Part shown: positions 1-7,467 of the stretch, in pieces
Position numbering within the stretch: the stretch's first letter is position 1
Layout: every line of letters begins with the position of its first letter
From: an uncultured Fibrobacter sp.
GTDB lineage: Bacteria; Fibrobacterota; Fibrobacteria; Fibrobacterales; Fibrobacteraceae
DNA: 21,184 nucleotides
Assembly (NCBI GenBank): GCA_937891805.1
Contig: CALATK010000096.1
Span: 1-21,184 of the forward strand
Direction: 5' to 3'
The notes under the pieces: generated by a model
The model's input: the letters and a program-made list of their open reading frames with translations, nothing else
Database searches by the model: none
What the model was told of the DNA's origin: nothing
Position numbers and translations under genes: made by a program

Positions 1-323
1 GGGCCTCCTTTCTTTGCCAGTTCAATCAGACCACGCTCTTCGTCGGTCATCGTGTCGAGCGTCACCTGCTTGATGTCGGGATAGTTCTTCGCGATACCGA
101 TGAGCGTCGGGATCATGATGAGGCACGGCGGGCAGCTCGTGGAAGTGATATCCAGGATGACCGGCTTCTTGGAATGCAGAACCTCGCTCTCGAAGTTAGC
201 GTCGTTCACCTTGACAATCTTGATGTCTTCGGCCGGAGCCGCCTTTGGGGCAGCGAACGTGTAAGATGCGCCGCCTGCCACAAGGAGCAGGGCGCAGGCA
301 ATAAAAGCAATAAGTCTTTTCAT
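1..323 (-). CDS. Secreted thioredoxin-like protein, partial (C-terminus off window)
   Basis: The ATG at 321-323 opens a minus-strand frame that stays open to the window edge, about 107 codons. The first 25 or so residues look like a signal peptide: MKRL, then a hydrophobic IAFIACALLLVAGG stretch, then an Ala-rich cleavage region. A thioredoxin-fold core follows: the strand KPVILDIT leads into SCPPC (Cys64 and Cys67), the redox-active CxxC at the start of the first core helix. Thioredoxin-fold proteins of this layout act outside the cytoplasm in disulfide exchange or as TlpA-like reductants. The Trp that normally precedes the CxxC is replaced by Ser, so the redox potential may differ. It lies about 150 bp downstream of a secreted nitroreductase on the same strand. 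Its exact substrate cannot be judged from this fragment. Confidence 0.8.
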   Translation of the reverse strand, partial: MKRLIAFIACALLLVAGGASYTFAAPKAAPAEDIKIVKVNDANFESEVLHSKKPVILDITSTSCPPCLIMIPTLIGIAKNYPDIKQVTLDTMTDEERGLIELAKKGG

Positions 324-394
324 AGCGTTACCTTCTACACCGAAAAGATACAACTTTTTACAGCGCATGGCCGCTATAGGATTTTCTGATAACC

Positions 395-429
395 AATTTT
401 TCAGCAACCTGCTGAGTAATTGAAAAATT
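395..429. terminator. Nested inverted repeat, possible weak terminator
   Basis: AATTTTTCA (395-403) pairs with TGAAAAATT (421-429). Inside it CAGCA (402-406) pairs with TGCTG (410-414), so two alternative stems compete for one base. It lies between the nitroreductase stop and the thioredoxin-like start. It is AT-rich with no clean T-run, so termination is only possible, not shown. Confidence 0.3.
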
Positions 430-471
430 TTCATTAACCCTATTGTCAAACCTATTGTTAACCCGCTTCAA

Positions 472-1104
472 CTACTTCGCGTAGCCGACGGGGTTGTTCA
501 GCAAGGGTACCTGCGAGTCCGAAAGCTTGAGAAGTTTCTTGATGGCGGGAACGTCCATCGTCATACGCGAACGGGTCACCAGGCCCATGCCGGCACAGAA
601 CAAATTAATATTCTCGCTCACGATTCCCGCGTCGGTCCCCATCGTCACCTTCGCGCGGGCGTCGCTGCTGCCGAACTTGGTCTCGTCTGCAACGATGAGG
701 ATGCTGACCGGGGCCGCCTTCGCCCAATCCTGACGGTCGGCAACGAGCGCCCTGTGGTCACCCTTCGCCACCTGCTTCAGGGCGTTTTCCTTGTTCAGGT
801 ATTCCGAGACGCCCTTGCTCGTGAACACGAACACGCGGATTTCCTGGAAGTTGCGGGCAGTCGGCGACGTGAGCTTGCCGTCGGCAGGGCGGTTCACGCC
901 GATAGCCGCAAAAAGCAAATTCGAAAGATCCTGGTCAGAGAGCATCTTGTCACTGAACTCCGTGCCGGAAGCCCTGTCCCAGAGCGCCTCCATCACAGGC
1001 TTGCCGCCAGTCTTTGCCGGGGCGGGGAGCTTTTGGAGCTGCGCCATGGCAAGCGTACTGCAGATGAGCGTTGCCATAAACGTGAGTGCAAAACGATTTT
1101 TCAT
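472..1104 (-). CDS. Secreted nitroreductase-family (FMN) protein
   Basis: I chose the ATG at 1102-1104, inside a longer open frame. It has an AAGGAG ribosome site at good spacing, and it starts a clear signal peptide (MKNRFALTFMATLICSTLAMA) that a longer start would bury. The 210-residue product has the small nitroreductase layout. After the signal come a helix with DRASGTEF, which resembles the family's RRSxRxF-like FMN-phosphate contact, then a TSPTARNFQEIRVFVF segment (usually SPSAxNxQPxxFxV), and a C-terminal VSENINLFCAGMGLVTRSR helix. Such exported relatives are typical SagB/nitroreductase-type oxidoreductases in Bacteroidota and Fibrobacterota, but the substrate is unknown. The Arg-rich N-terminal motif is weakened, so activity is less certain than fold. 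It ends with TAG 148 bp before a thioredoxin-like gene on the same strand. Confidence 0.8.
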   Translation of the reverse strand: MKNRFALTFMATLICSTLAMAQLQKLPAPAKTGGKPVMEALWDRASGTEFSDKMLSDQDLSNLLFAAIGVNRPADGKLTSPTARNFQEIRVFVFTSKGVSEYLNKENALKQVAKGDHRALVADRQDWAKAAPVSILIVADETKFGSSDARAKVTMGTDAGIVSENINLFCAGMGLVTRSRMTMDVPAIKKLLKLSDSQVPLLNNPVGYAK

Positions 1105-1216
1105 GGGGTACTCCTTGTGGTGGGTGGTAGAATGAAAAGTAGAATAAATTTCACAAGGCAAGCCATCCCTAACACAAAAAGTGTATATTAGAATCTAGTT
1201 GTCAAGGAGACACGCA

Positions 1217-1402
1217 ACGACTCAAAAACTCTGGAATAAATGCAAAAAGTGCGGCTGCGACAAGCCCGAGGACACCGAGAAACTTTGCGAGCAGTGCAAG
1301 GCAAAACGGCGGCAATTCTGGAGCGACCTTAAGAAAGTCGGCGGCGTAGCCGCTGGCGCGTTGCTGGCGGTTATTGCCGGCGGGAAGATGAGGAAGAAAT
1401 AA
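1217..1402 (+). CDS. Zinc-ribbon mini-protein with glycine/alanine-rich tail, apparent ACG start
   Basis: This is the only convincing plus-strand gene in the window. The frame encodes two Cys pairs (CKKCGC and CEQC, about 16 residues apart), which should fold as a zinc ribbon. A charged KAKRRQFWSDLKK stretch follows, then a hydrophobic GGVAAGALLAVIAGG segment and a basic tail. There is a good AAGGAG at 1204-1209. The in-frame codon 7 nt after it is ACG (1217-1219), which leads into TQKLWNKCKKC. An upstream in-frame TTG at 1199 would place the ribosome site inside the gene. I therefore take ACG, as a rare start or a mutated ATG, as the start, giving 61 residues. The function is unknown; small zinc ribbons with a short hydrophobic tail are often membrane-associated or nucleic-acid-binding. 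The gene could also be dead. Confidence 0.55.
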   Translation, partial: TTQKLWNKCKKCGCDKPEDTEKLCEQCKAKRRQFWSDLKKVGGVAAGALLAVIAGGKMRKK

Positions 1403-1403
1403 T

Positions 1404-2030
1404 TTAAAACTGATTGCTTGTGAGATGAAACCCACAGCCATTGGGGCATGGGTAAACGCGTAGCGGAATTCCTATTTCTTTAGAACGATATTCCGCGACA
1501 ATTTGCGCTTCACCCTCCGTTGAATAAAGCATCTTCCTTTTTCCATCTTTTCCGCAACAAGTGCATTCTTCATTTGCAGGAATCGAACCGTCCACATCCT
1601 TCGCCAACTTCGTTATTTTTCGCTTCAATTCCTTTGATTTAGAAGCTTTAATCTTTTGAGACTTTTGTTCCGAAGCCCATTGATTCACCTTCTTCGAAAC
1701 ATACTCAGCATCAGCACGCTTTTGTCGCTCTTCTGCAATAAAAGCCTTAATCTTATTTGGTGCCTGCTCATAGAACTCGTCAAAAACTTTTCTCTGCTGT
1801 TTTAATTGTTTGTAATAAGACGACCTTTTAAATTCACTGATATCACTTACTTCTACAAGTAACTTGCTTTTATCGTCAATCCATTTTTGAAGAGATTCCT
1901 TCGTTTTGCTTGCATCAATATAATCTGACAGCGCCCAAGAAACACGCCGCAGCAAATCATTACATAAACGATTGCGTTCAGCGGCAATGGCCTTGCGACG
2001 TTCAAAGAATTTGCGAATGAAAGAGAACAT
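1404..2030 (-). CDS. Unknown protein with basic coiled coil and C-terminal zinc ribbon, downstream of hsdR
   Basis: I do not recognise a named family. The 208-residue protein is Lys/Glu-rich and mostly helical through about residue 150, with a likely coiled coil at 65-145. It ends in a zinc-binding segment: CTCCG (Cys156, 158 and 159), a 35-residue spacer with KMLYSTEGEAQIVAEYRSKE, then CPNGCGFHLTS (Cys195, Cys199, His202). The spacer and the YPCPxGCGFHLT ending resemble zinc-finger modules widespread in phage and restriction-associated small proteins. Its ATG lies 24 bp after the hsdR stop and lacks a clear ribosome site, so it is probably translated from the hsdR transcript. DNA or RNA binding is an inference from the zinc ribbon and basic helix. 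Confidence 0.65.
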   Translation of the reverse strand: MFSFIRKFFERRKAIAAERNRLCNDLLRRVSWALSDYIDASKTKESLQKWIDDKSKLLVEVSDISEFKRSSYYKQLKQQRKVFDEFYEQAPNKIKAFIAEERQKRADAEYVSKKVNQWASEQKSQKIKASKSKELKRKITKLAKDVDGSIPANEECTCCGKDGKRKMLYSTEGEAQIVAEYRSKEIGIPLRVYPCPNGCGFHLTSNQF

Positions 2031-2054
2031 GAATTATATCAACAAGTTATTTTT

Positions 2055-5000
2055 CTACCTTCCCTTCTTAAAATTTTCAGCCTGTTCAAAGATTTCCCCA
2101 TAGACTTCGTCGCGTTCAACGGGCGGGTAGCCGAATTCATCAAGAAGGATTATCAGGTCCACTTTCAATGCAGATTTAATGTCGTCGCGCTTGTCCCAAT
2201 CGGGGTATGCGGCTTGTTCGTCAACAAGAATTTTGACGCGTTTCGAGAGTGCAATTAGTTTGTCTTCGGGATAGGTGAAGTGGTACTTGATGCAAAGTGA
2301 TTTTAGAATGTCATAGAACGCGGTCTCTTCGAAGCTTAGGCCCTTCTCTTCGCCTTCGGTGAACGCCTTGCGGACTTGGACAATCATGTCGGTCAAGGTT
2401 TCAGCCATTTCTTCATAGACTTCGCTTTTCAAGATGTCTTGTTCGGTGCGGTCGTTGTACTGCTCCACGAGCTGTTGCATTTTCTGCGTGAAGTTGACGC
2501 CCTTGACTTTGTTCACCTTGCGGATTTGTCCGATGGCTTTTTGCAGGAGCATTTGCAGCAGCTTGATTTTAGTGTTCGGCAGCTTGATGCGGTTGATGTG
2601 CTGCAGATATTCATCGTCAAAGATATTCTGTTTTGCCTGATCGGCTTCGGCATCGCTCAACTGCAGAACGTCTTCCACGCCTTCGCTCTGGAGTGCCGAT
2701 GCAATCATCTCGCGCACGCGGGCGTTCATCTGTGCGGTATCGGGCGCTTTGCCCTTGGTGAGTTTATGCAAAATGGAGCGAATCGCGAAGTAGAAATGCG
2801 CACGGTCGCGCTCGGCCCGCGTAATTCCCTCGTTGCCGACGCAAATATCGTATGCAGCCTTCAGGCGTTTCGCAAGGCCCATAAAGCGAGCTTCCTTTTC
2901 CTTCGTGGTTTGCACGAATTCCTGCGCCTGCTTGAGGCATTCCAACTTTTTCAATTCCGCACCGTCGCCTGTGCTCTTGAAATACGCCGACGCATCGAAC
3001 TTGTACATCAACTTGTCAAGCAAATCCAGATGGTTGCGAAACTCCGTAATCGCTGCGGTAATGTCTTCTACATTCTGCTCCGAACCGGCTCCGTACTGCT
3101 TTAGCGCCAGGTTCATCTTGCGCTTGATGCCGATGTAATCGACGACGATTCCCTTGTCCTTGCCCGCAAACGTCCTGTTCACGCGGGAAATCGTCTGAAT
3201 CAGGGAATGCTGCTGAATCGGCTTGTCGATGTAAATGGCATCGAGGCACGGAACATCAAAACCCGTGAGCCACATATCCACGACAATCGCAATCTTGAAG
3301 TTGGAGCGTTCCTGTTTGAAAAGGCGGTCCAGTTCCTTGCGGGCGTCCTTGTCGCCGAGCAAGTCGTAAAGTTCCTTTTCGTCGTCCTTACTGCGGGTCA
3401 TGACCATCTTGATTTTTTCGACCGGCTTCAGTTCCCGCTTTTCTTTGTCTGTAAGTTCGGTCGCCTCGCCCGCAAATTCCGCATCGTCGCAAATTTTCGT
3501 CACACCCCATTCCGGGCGCAGTTCCAAAATGTTCTTATACAATGCATACGCAATCTGGCGGCTGTAACAAACGAACATCGCCTTGCCGCGGACCGTCGAT
3601 TTTTCTTGAACGCGAGCCTCGTAATGCGCCACGAAATCCTTCGCCACGGCCTTCAACCGGTCGGGGTCGCCGAGAATCACGCCCATCTGGGCCACATCCT
3701 GCTTGCTCTGGTCAATCTGGTATTCGTTGGCACCTGCTTCCGCAGCTTCTTCGTAATACTTTTCAATCTCTTCGAGAACGGAATTGTTCAGCACCACCTT
3801 GGCGGCACGACCCTCGTAAACGATGGGTACCGTAATGCCGTCCTTCACCGATTCGGTCATGGTGTAAATATCGACCTCGGGGCCAAACACATCTAGCGTC
3901 GCGTCAATCGGCGTTCCCGTAAAGCCCACGTAAGTCGCATTGGGCAGGGAATTGTGCAAGTAACGCGCAAAACCGAAACTCGTCTTGACACCCTTATCGG
4001 TCACGGTAATTTTCTGGTCCAGGTTCGTCTGCGTGCGGTGCGCTTCGTCCGAAATGCAGACAACATTATCGCGGTCGGTCAGCAGCTCAATATCTTCGCT
4101 GAACTTCTGGATGGTAGTGAGGAACACGCCTCCGCTCTTGCGGCCCTGCAATTTTTCACGCAGGTCGGCACGGCTCTCCACGCTTTCGACACGCTCGTCA
4201 CCGATATACTTCTTAGAAGCCGTAAACAGTCCCGAAAGCTGGTCGTCCAAATCGGTGCGGTCGGTAATCAGCACAATCGTCGGCGTCTTGAATGAGAGCG
4301 ACTTCATGAGCAACCGCGTCAAGAAGAGCATCGTAAAGCTCTTGCCGCAACCCGTCGCACCAAAATACGTGCCGCCCCTGCCGTCGCCATGCGGCTTGCG
4401 AGCCTTGCAAATGTTTTCGTACAAAGACCGCGCCGCATAATATTGCGGATAACGGCACAGAACTTTCTGCTCCTTTTTGCTGCTGTCCGGGAAATACTGG
4501 AAGTTCTTGAATATGTCCAACAGGCGTCTGCGATTGAACATCCCCTGAATCATGGAATACAGGCTTTCGATGCCCTCGGCCTCGATTCGCCTGTCGCCAA
4601 ATTCCACGCGTCGCCACGCATAAAAATAATCGTACTTGGCAAAGAAACTGCCCGCCCTGTTGTTCACGCCGTCGCTAATCACGCAGAAGGCGTTATAGAC
4701 AAACAACTGCGGAATATCGCGGCGGTAACGCACCGTCAACTGTTCGTAGGCGTTGAAAACCGTCGCCTCTTCGCGCACGGCGCTCTTGAACTCGAACACC
4801 ACAAGCGGGAGCCCGTTCACAAAAAGAATTGCGTCGGGAATACGCTTTTCGGAGCCGACAATTTCAAACTGGTTTACAATTTTGACGATATTGCAGTCGG
4901 CGCAGTATTTCGCCGCCACATCGGCCGCCAGCGGCATCGCCTCTTCATCGGCACCGACACCGAAACCCGACTTTCTACGCTCACCCAGTGGCCTAAAATC

Positions 5001-5321
5001 TAAAAGCTCGATGAGAATGTCCTTGTCCTTCGGGTTCTCGCGCTTGAGCATAAAACCGTCCGAAAGCCAGGAGCAGAACTTCTTGTTGCTCTCGTAGAGC
5101 GCACTCGCCGAAAGCGAACGCAACTGCAGAACAACCGAACGGATCTCGTTCTCGGTAATGCCCTCGGAATCGTAGCGACGGTGCAAGTAGTCGCGCAGGT
5201 CCTGCTCGATCAAGACCTCGCCCTCGCCACGGGTAATCGCCTCGCCGGGCACATACTTGCAGCCCTCCTGGACCAGGAGGTCAATAAACACTTTCTCTAA
5301 GTCGGCTTCCTTGAACGCCAT
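2055..5321 (-). CDS. hsdR: Type I restriction enzyme, restriction/translocase subunit HsdR
   Basis: HsdR is the ATP-driven DNA translocase and nuclease subunit that acts with the HsdM-HsdS methylase on unmethylated DNA. The 1088-residue protein carries the expected domains in order. An N-terminal PD-(D/E)xK nuclease has RIPD (Asp163), FEFK (Glu177 and Lys179) and a downstream QLTVRY. RecA-like helicase domain 1 has Walker A GATGCGKS (321-328), DEAH (425-428) and FTGTP. Helicase domain 2 has DMWLTGFDVP and QTISRVNRTF (motif VI). A long helical C-terminus follows. All key residues seen are intact and the length is normal. The start MAFKEADLEKVF is typical of the family although no strong ribosome site precedes the ATG. 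The gene is unusual in lying about 9.9 kb from hsdS, across other defence genes. Confidence 0.95.
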   Translation of the reverse strand: MAFKEADLEKVFIDLLVQEGCKYVPGEAITRGEGEVLIEQDLRDYLHRRYDSEGITENEIRSVVLQLRSLSASALYESNKKFCSWLSDGFMLKRENPKDKDILIELLDFRPLGERRKSGFGVGADEEAMPLAADVAAKYCADCNIVKIVNQFEIVGSEKRIPDAILFVNGLPLVVFEFKSAVREEATVFNAYEQLTVRYRRDIPQLFVYNAFCVISDGVNNRAGSFFAKYDYFYAWRRVEFGDRRIEAEGIESLYSMIQGMFNRRRLLDIFKNFQYFPDSSKKEQKVLCRYPQYYAARSLYENICKARKPHGDGRGGTYFGATGCGKSFTMLFLTRLLMKSLSFKTPTIVLITDRTDLDDQLSGLFTASKKYIGDERVESVESRADLREKLQGRKSGGVFLTTIQKFSEDIELLTDRDNVVCISDEAHRTQTNLDQKITVTDKGVKTSFGFARYLHNSLPNATYVGFTGTPIDATLDVFGPEVDIYTMTESVKDGITVPIVYEGRAAKVVLNNSVLEEIEKYYEEAAEAGANEYQIDQSKQDVAQMGVILGDPDRLKAVAKDFVAHYEARVQEKSTVRGKAMFVCYSRQIAYALYKNILELRPEWGVTKICDDAEFAGEATELTDKEKRELKPVEKIKMVMTRSKDDEKELYDLLGDKDARKELDRLFKQERSNFKIAIVVDMWLTGFDVPCLDAIYIDKPIQQHSLIQTISRVNRTFAGKDKGIVVDYIGIKRKMNLALKQYGAGSEQNVEDITAAITEFRNHLDLLDKLMYKFDASAYFKSTGDGAELKKLECLKQAQEFVQTTKEKEARFMGLAKRLKAAYDICVGNEGITRAERDRAHFYFAIRSILHKLTKGKAPDTAQMNARVREMIASALQSEGVEDVLQLSDAEADQAKQNIFDDEYLQHINRIKLPNTKIKLLQMLLQKAIGQIRKVNKVKGVNFTQKMQQLVEQYNDRTEQDILKSEVYEEMAETLTDMIVQVRKAFTEGEEKGLSFEETAFYDILKSLCIKYHFTYPEDKLIALSKRVKILVDEQAAYPDWDKRDDIKSALKVDLIILLDEFGYPPVERDEVYGEIFEQAENFKKGR

Positions 5322-5407
5322 GCAGTAAAAATAAATTCATTATTTTTCCGCGCAATAGGCAAAATGGCGATTTTAGGGTGAAATAGGGCAATAATGGGCT
5401 ATTTCGC

Positions 5408-5808
5408 TTATTTCAAGATTTCCCACCGTCCATTTTTTCGAGCTCCAACGCGGGCAATACACGATTTTTCCCGTAGAGCTTTCAAAGTTCTATTAATCGT
5501 CGGTTCGGAATACCCCGTTTCATGCATAAGTAAGGGAACTGTAATGGAAGGATTCCGCTTTATTTCTGCGTAAATCAGCGATTCCGTTTCCGTGAGATTT
5601 ATCCTATCGTTTATCCTATCGTTTATCCTATCATTTATCCTATCACCCAACCGCTGCAATCCTTCAAAATAGAACGAAGTCCGCATGAAATGATCCGTAA
5701 ACGAGATATAGATGTGACCGCCAGAAGAATTCAAAAAGCGATTACAGATCGTTCGAAAGTTTCGGACAATTCGCGCTTGTATTCAACAAGGTGATTTTCT
5801 TTGTTCAT
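5408..5808 (-). pseudogene. Decayed AlbA_2-domain transcriptional regulator (frameshift plus large internal deletion)
   Basis: The ATG at 5806-5808 has a GGAGG ribosome site and begins MNKENHLVEYKRELSETFERSVIAF, the opening of AlbA_2 (Schlafen-type) regulators. A stop then intervenes at 5731-5733. Restoring one T in the run of five at about 5733-5737 gives AFLNSSGGHIYI, which is how this domain normally continues, so I read a one-base deletion. The second frame (5734 to 5408) then jumps straight from GGHIYIS to FTDHFMRTSFYF, the usual end of the catalytic/ATPase-like region. It continues with DRIN repeats and a C-terminal winged helix (NPSITVPLLMHETGYSEPTINRTLKALREK). Intact relatives have several hundred residues where none remain here. 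The downstream half could still make a small winged-helix protein. Both lesions are inferred from family memory, not an alignment. Confidence 0.7.
5598..5645. repeat. Four 12-bp tandem repeats encoding DRIN x4
   Basis: Four tandem copies of TTTATCCTATCR (R is G in the first two, A in the last two). On the minus strand each reads GAT AGG ATA AAY, giving Asp-Arg-Ile-Asn four times between the two halves of the AlbA_2-type pseudogene. The period is a multiple of three, so copy-number change would keep frame. Confidence 0.9.
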
Positions 5809-6032
5809 TGCGCCTCCATTAGGTTGTTGATGTGTTTCCTTTATTCCAGAAGTCCGGAATAAAAAAAGACGCAGTTCTCCATTTGACAAAGAACCACGTG
5901 CAACTTTAATGTACCTAATATTCAGAAAACTGGCACAAACGCGTAAGGCGAGTGTCGCAGCCATGTTTGCATGGATATGACCGAGCCTAGCATTTGGTGC
6001 TTGCGCAACGGGGCAAGGAAATTTTACAAGCC
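5809..6032. other. Intergenic stretch with no supported gene
   Basis: This 224-bp stretch lies between the SecB-like gene stop and the AlbA_2-type pseudogene start. On the minus strand the pseudogene frame is open through it, but no start, ribosome site or family signal supports an upstream extension. It contains a short inverted repeat (TTATTCC 5841-5847, GGAATAA 5856-5862). It is presumably the old promoter region of the regulator. Confidence 0.5.
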
Positions 6033-6464
6033 CTAGATAATCCAAGGCAATTGAATAGGAGGCAAAGAATGACGATTGAAGGCATCCATAATCGTTCCGC
6101 GCAGAATTGTCCAAATAGTTCTGCTCAGTTGCTTTTCTACAAAAATCTTCTTCAATTCCTCGTCTTTCAAAAACTCGGCCGCCTTTTGCACATCAGTCGA
6201 TTTGAAAGAAAACATTACGACATATTCTGTTTTAAAATATTCTTTCTTTTCACAAGAAAACTTAAATACATACTTCACTCGGAAAAAAATCACATTTTCA
6301 TTAAATACAGGGTCTTCTTTAGCAAAAGCCTGACCCGACTCAATTGCAATTTCTTTTCCTAAAGCCAAGTTGTCCGGCAAGCACAAGACAGATTCATGAG
6401 AATCCATGAATCGGATATCGAACAACTGAAGAAGTTTAATCAGTTCTTGAAATTTTTCTTGCAT
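6033..6464 (-). CDS. SecB-like chaperone of a toxin-antitoxin-chaperone (TAC) operon
   Basis: At 143 residues it has the size of SecB. The middle (about 57-90, VIFFRVKYVFKFS to YVVMFSFK) alternates like SecB beta-strands. The C-terminus, TIWTILRGTIMDAFNRHSLPPIQLP (residues 117-140), matches the SecB ending where a helix leads into an LPPLxLP loop. In TAC systems such as Mycobacterium tuberculosis HigBA1-SecB-TA (Rv1955-1957), a dedicated SecB-like chaperone binds the C-terminal extension of the antitoxin and protects it from proteolysis and aggregation. The gene sits 13 bp after the antitoxin stop, behind a GAGG ribosome site, in the same toxin-antitoxin-chaperone order as that operon. It therefore probably guards HigA rather than acting as a general export chaperone. 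The family call rests on motif recognition and context. Confidence 0.7.
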   Translation of the reverse strand: MQEKFQELIKLLQLFDIRFMDSHESVLCLPDNLALGKEIAIESGQAFAKEDPVFNENVIFFRVKYVFKFSCEKKEYFKTEYVVMFSFKSTDVQKAAEFLKDEELKKIFVEKQLSRTIWTILRGTIMDAFNRHSLPPIQLPWII

Positions 6465-6477
6465 ACTTTACCTCATT

Positions 6478-7044
6478 CTAGACAACCATTTTATGCGATT
6501 CAAGATTCTGTGAAATCGGTTCAAATTCTCCAAATTTCAGAGTCGATAAATCAGAATTACCACAGCATGCCACAGAATCACATTTGTAAATGGAGACCGT
6601 ATCACACACTTTATTCCAAAACATCTTTGTGTAGGATTCATATTCCGATTCAACAGCATCGCGAATAACTTCATCTAGATACTCGTTCGTCGTCTTGTCT
6701 TCACCTTCGGCCAACTTCCGAACAGTTTCCTGCAAATCGTACGGAACCTGGACTGTCATGTCCTTCATTGGAGTGATGTACAAATTCCCGCCGACAGCCT
6801 CTGCCATTTTCAGCAACTGCTTGTAGGAGGGATTCGTTTTCAGCGACGCGATGCGAGAAATCGCACTTTGCGTCGTTCCCATTTTATCGGCAATGTCTTT
6901 CTGCGTCAGCCCCAAAGAATCCTTCATAAAATCAAAATCAGTCAAGAACGAAGACAGAGCCTCGTACGTTTTCACAAACGAAGCCAATTTTTCGTCTTCT
7001 TTTTCGAGCGAATCCATGTAATCTAAGACTTGATCTTTTTTCAT
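6478..7044 (-). CDS. higA: HigA-type antitoxin: Xre helix-turn-helix plus extended C-terminus
   Basis: The Xre/Cro helix-turn-helix spans about residues 42-84 (SLGLTQKDIADKMGTTQSAISRI, then KQLLKMAEAVGGNLYITP). This is the HigA arrangement. After it comes a segment at 97-133 that reads like a ribbon-helix-helix: a short strand VQVPYDLQ, a helix ETVRKLAEGEDK, then TTNEYLDEVIRDAVESEY. The tail (134-188) has an aromatic patch SYTKMFWNKVCD and a Cys-rich CDSVACC. At 188 residues it is much longer than a plain HigA (about 100), and the tail is the likely chaperone-addiction region bound by the SecB-like protein. Its ATG overlaps the toxin stop as ATGA (7041-7044). It should neutralise HigB and repress the operon through the inverted repeat upstream of higB. 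Confidence 0.8.
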   Translation of the reverse strand: MKKDQVLDYMDSLEKEDEKLASFVKTYEALSSFLTDFDFMKDSLGLTQKDIADKMGTTQSAISRIASLKTNPSYKQLLKMAEAVGGNLYITPMKDMTVQVPYDLQETVRKLAEGEDKTTNEYLDEVIRDAVESEYESYTKMFWNKVCDTVSIYKCDSVACCGNSDLSTLKFGEFEPISQNLESHKMVV

Positions 7045-7463
7045 GACATGACTCCCTGTTTGACAAGTTCCTTGTACTGTTTCATTTTTTGCATTGCCGT
7101 TTCAAGCTTCATCGGCTTGGCCTTATGCTTTAGTTCTGCACACAGCAAAATAAGAGTGTTCAATTTACGCAAAGACATACAAAAATATATTCGAAAAACA
7201 CCTCCCCGCGCCTGCTTAGGAATCCGCATTTCGTAGAGGTCTTCATATTCCTTCGGAAATTTATAAATCTGTTCAATTCGCAAAAATGGGGTTAAATCAC
7301 TAACTTTTAGCAGGACTTCTAAAAATGTTTTAACACGCAAATACAGGTCACGGTGATGTTTCGACAAATCCTTTATTTCCTTCCCGACATCTCCGGTTTG
7401 ATCCTTAAACTCCCCTCTCTGGGGATCATAAGATTGCGGATCCGGAAAGAAAATGAACTCCAT
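7041..7463 (-). CDS. higB: HigB-type toxin (RelE/ParE superfamily mRNA interferase)
   Basis: The 140-residue protein has the HigB (Gp49-like/DUF891) signature. The sequence KEIKDLSKHHRDLYLRVKTFLEVL is followed by IYKFPKEYEDLYEMRIPKQARGGVFRIYFCMSLRKLNTLILL and then a basic ELKHKAKPMKLETAMQKMKQYKELV. The YEMRIPxxxGxxRIYF strand and the KxxKxP-like stretch are where family members contact the ribosome and mRNA. The expected role is ribosome-dependent mRNA cleavage, held in check by the downstream antitoxin. The ATG lies only 4 bp after a perfect inverted repeat and has no ribosome site, so the mRNA may be leaderless. The next Met is far inside the fold. The gene order is toxin, antitoxin, chaperone. 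Confidence 0.8.
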   Translation of the reverse strand: MEFIFFPDPQSYDPQRGEFKDQTGDVGKEIKDLSKHHRDLYLRVKTFLEVLLKVSDLTPFLRIEQIYKFPKEYEDLYEMRIPKQARGGVFRIYFCMSLRKLNTLILLCAELKHKAKPMKLETAMQKMKQYKELVKQGVMS

Positions 7464-7467
7464 GAAA

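Noticed and set aside
1105..1161. Longer N-terminus for the nitroreductase
   Set aside because: It would bury the signal peptide and lacks a ribosome site, whereas the ATG at 1102-1104 has a good one.
2376..5003. Several plus-strand frames of 100-240 codons opposite hsdR
   Set aside because: They mirror the codon pattern of hsdR, show no family motifs and overlap one another.
5841..5862. TTATTCC/GGAATAA inverted repeat as a terminator
   Set aside because: The stem is AT-rich and no T-run follows in the sense needed for either neighbouring gene.
5809..6114. Upstream extension of the AlbA_2-type pseudogene frame
   Set aside because: The frame is open by chance; the GGAGG site and family start are at 5808, and the extension overlaps the SecB-like gene end.
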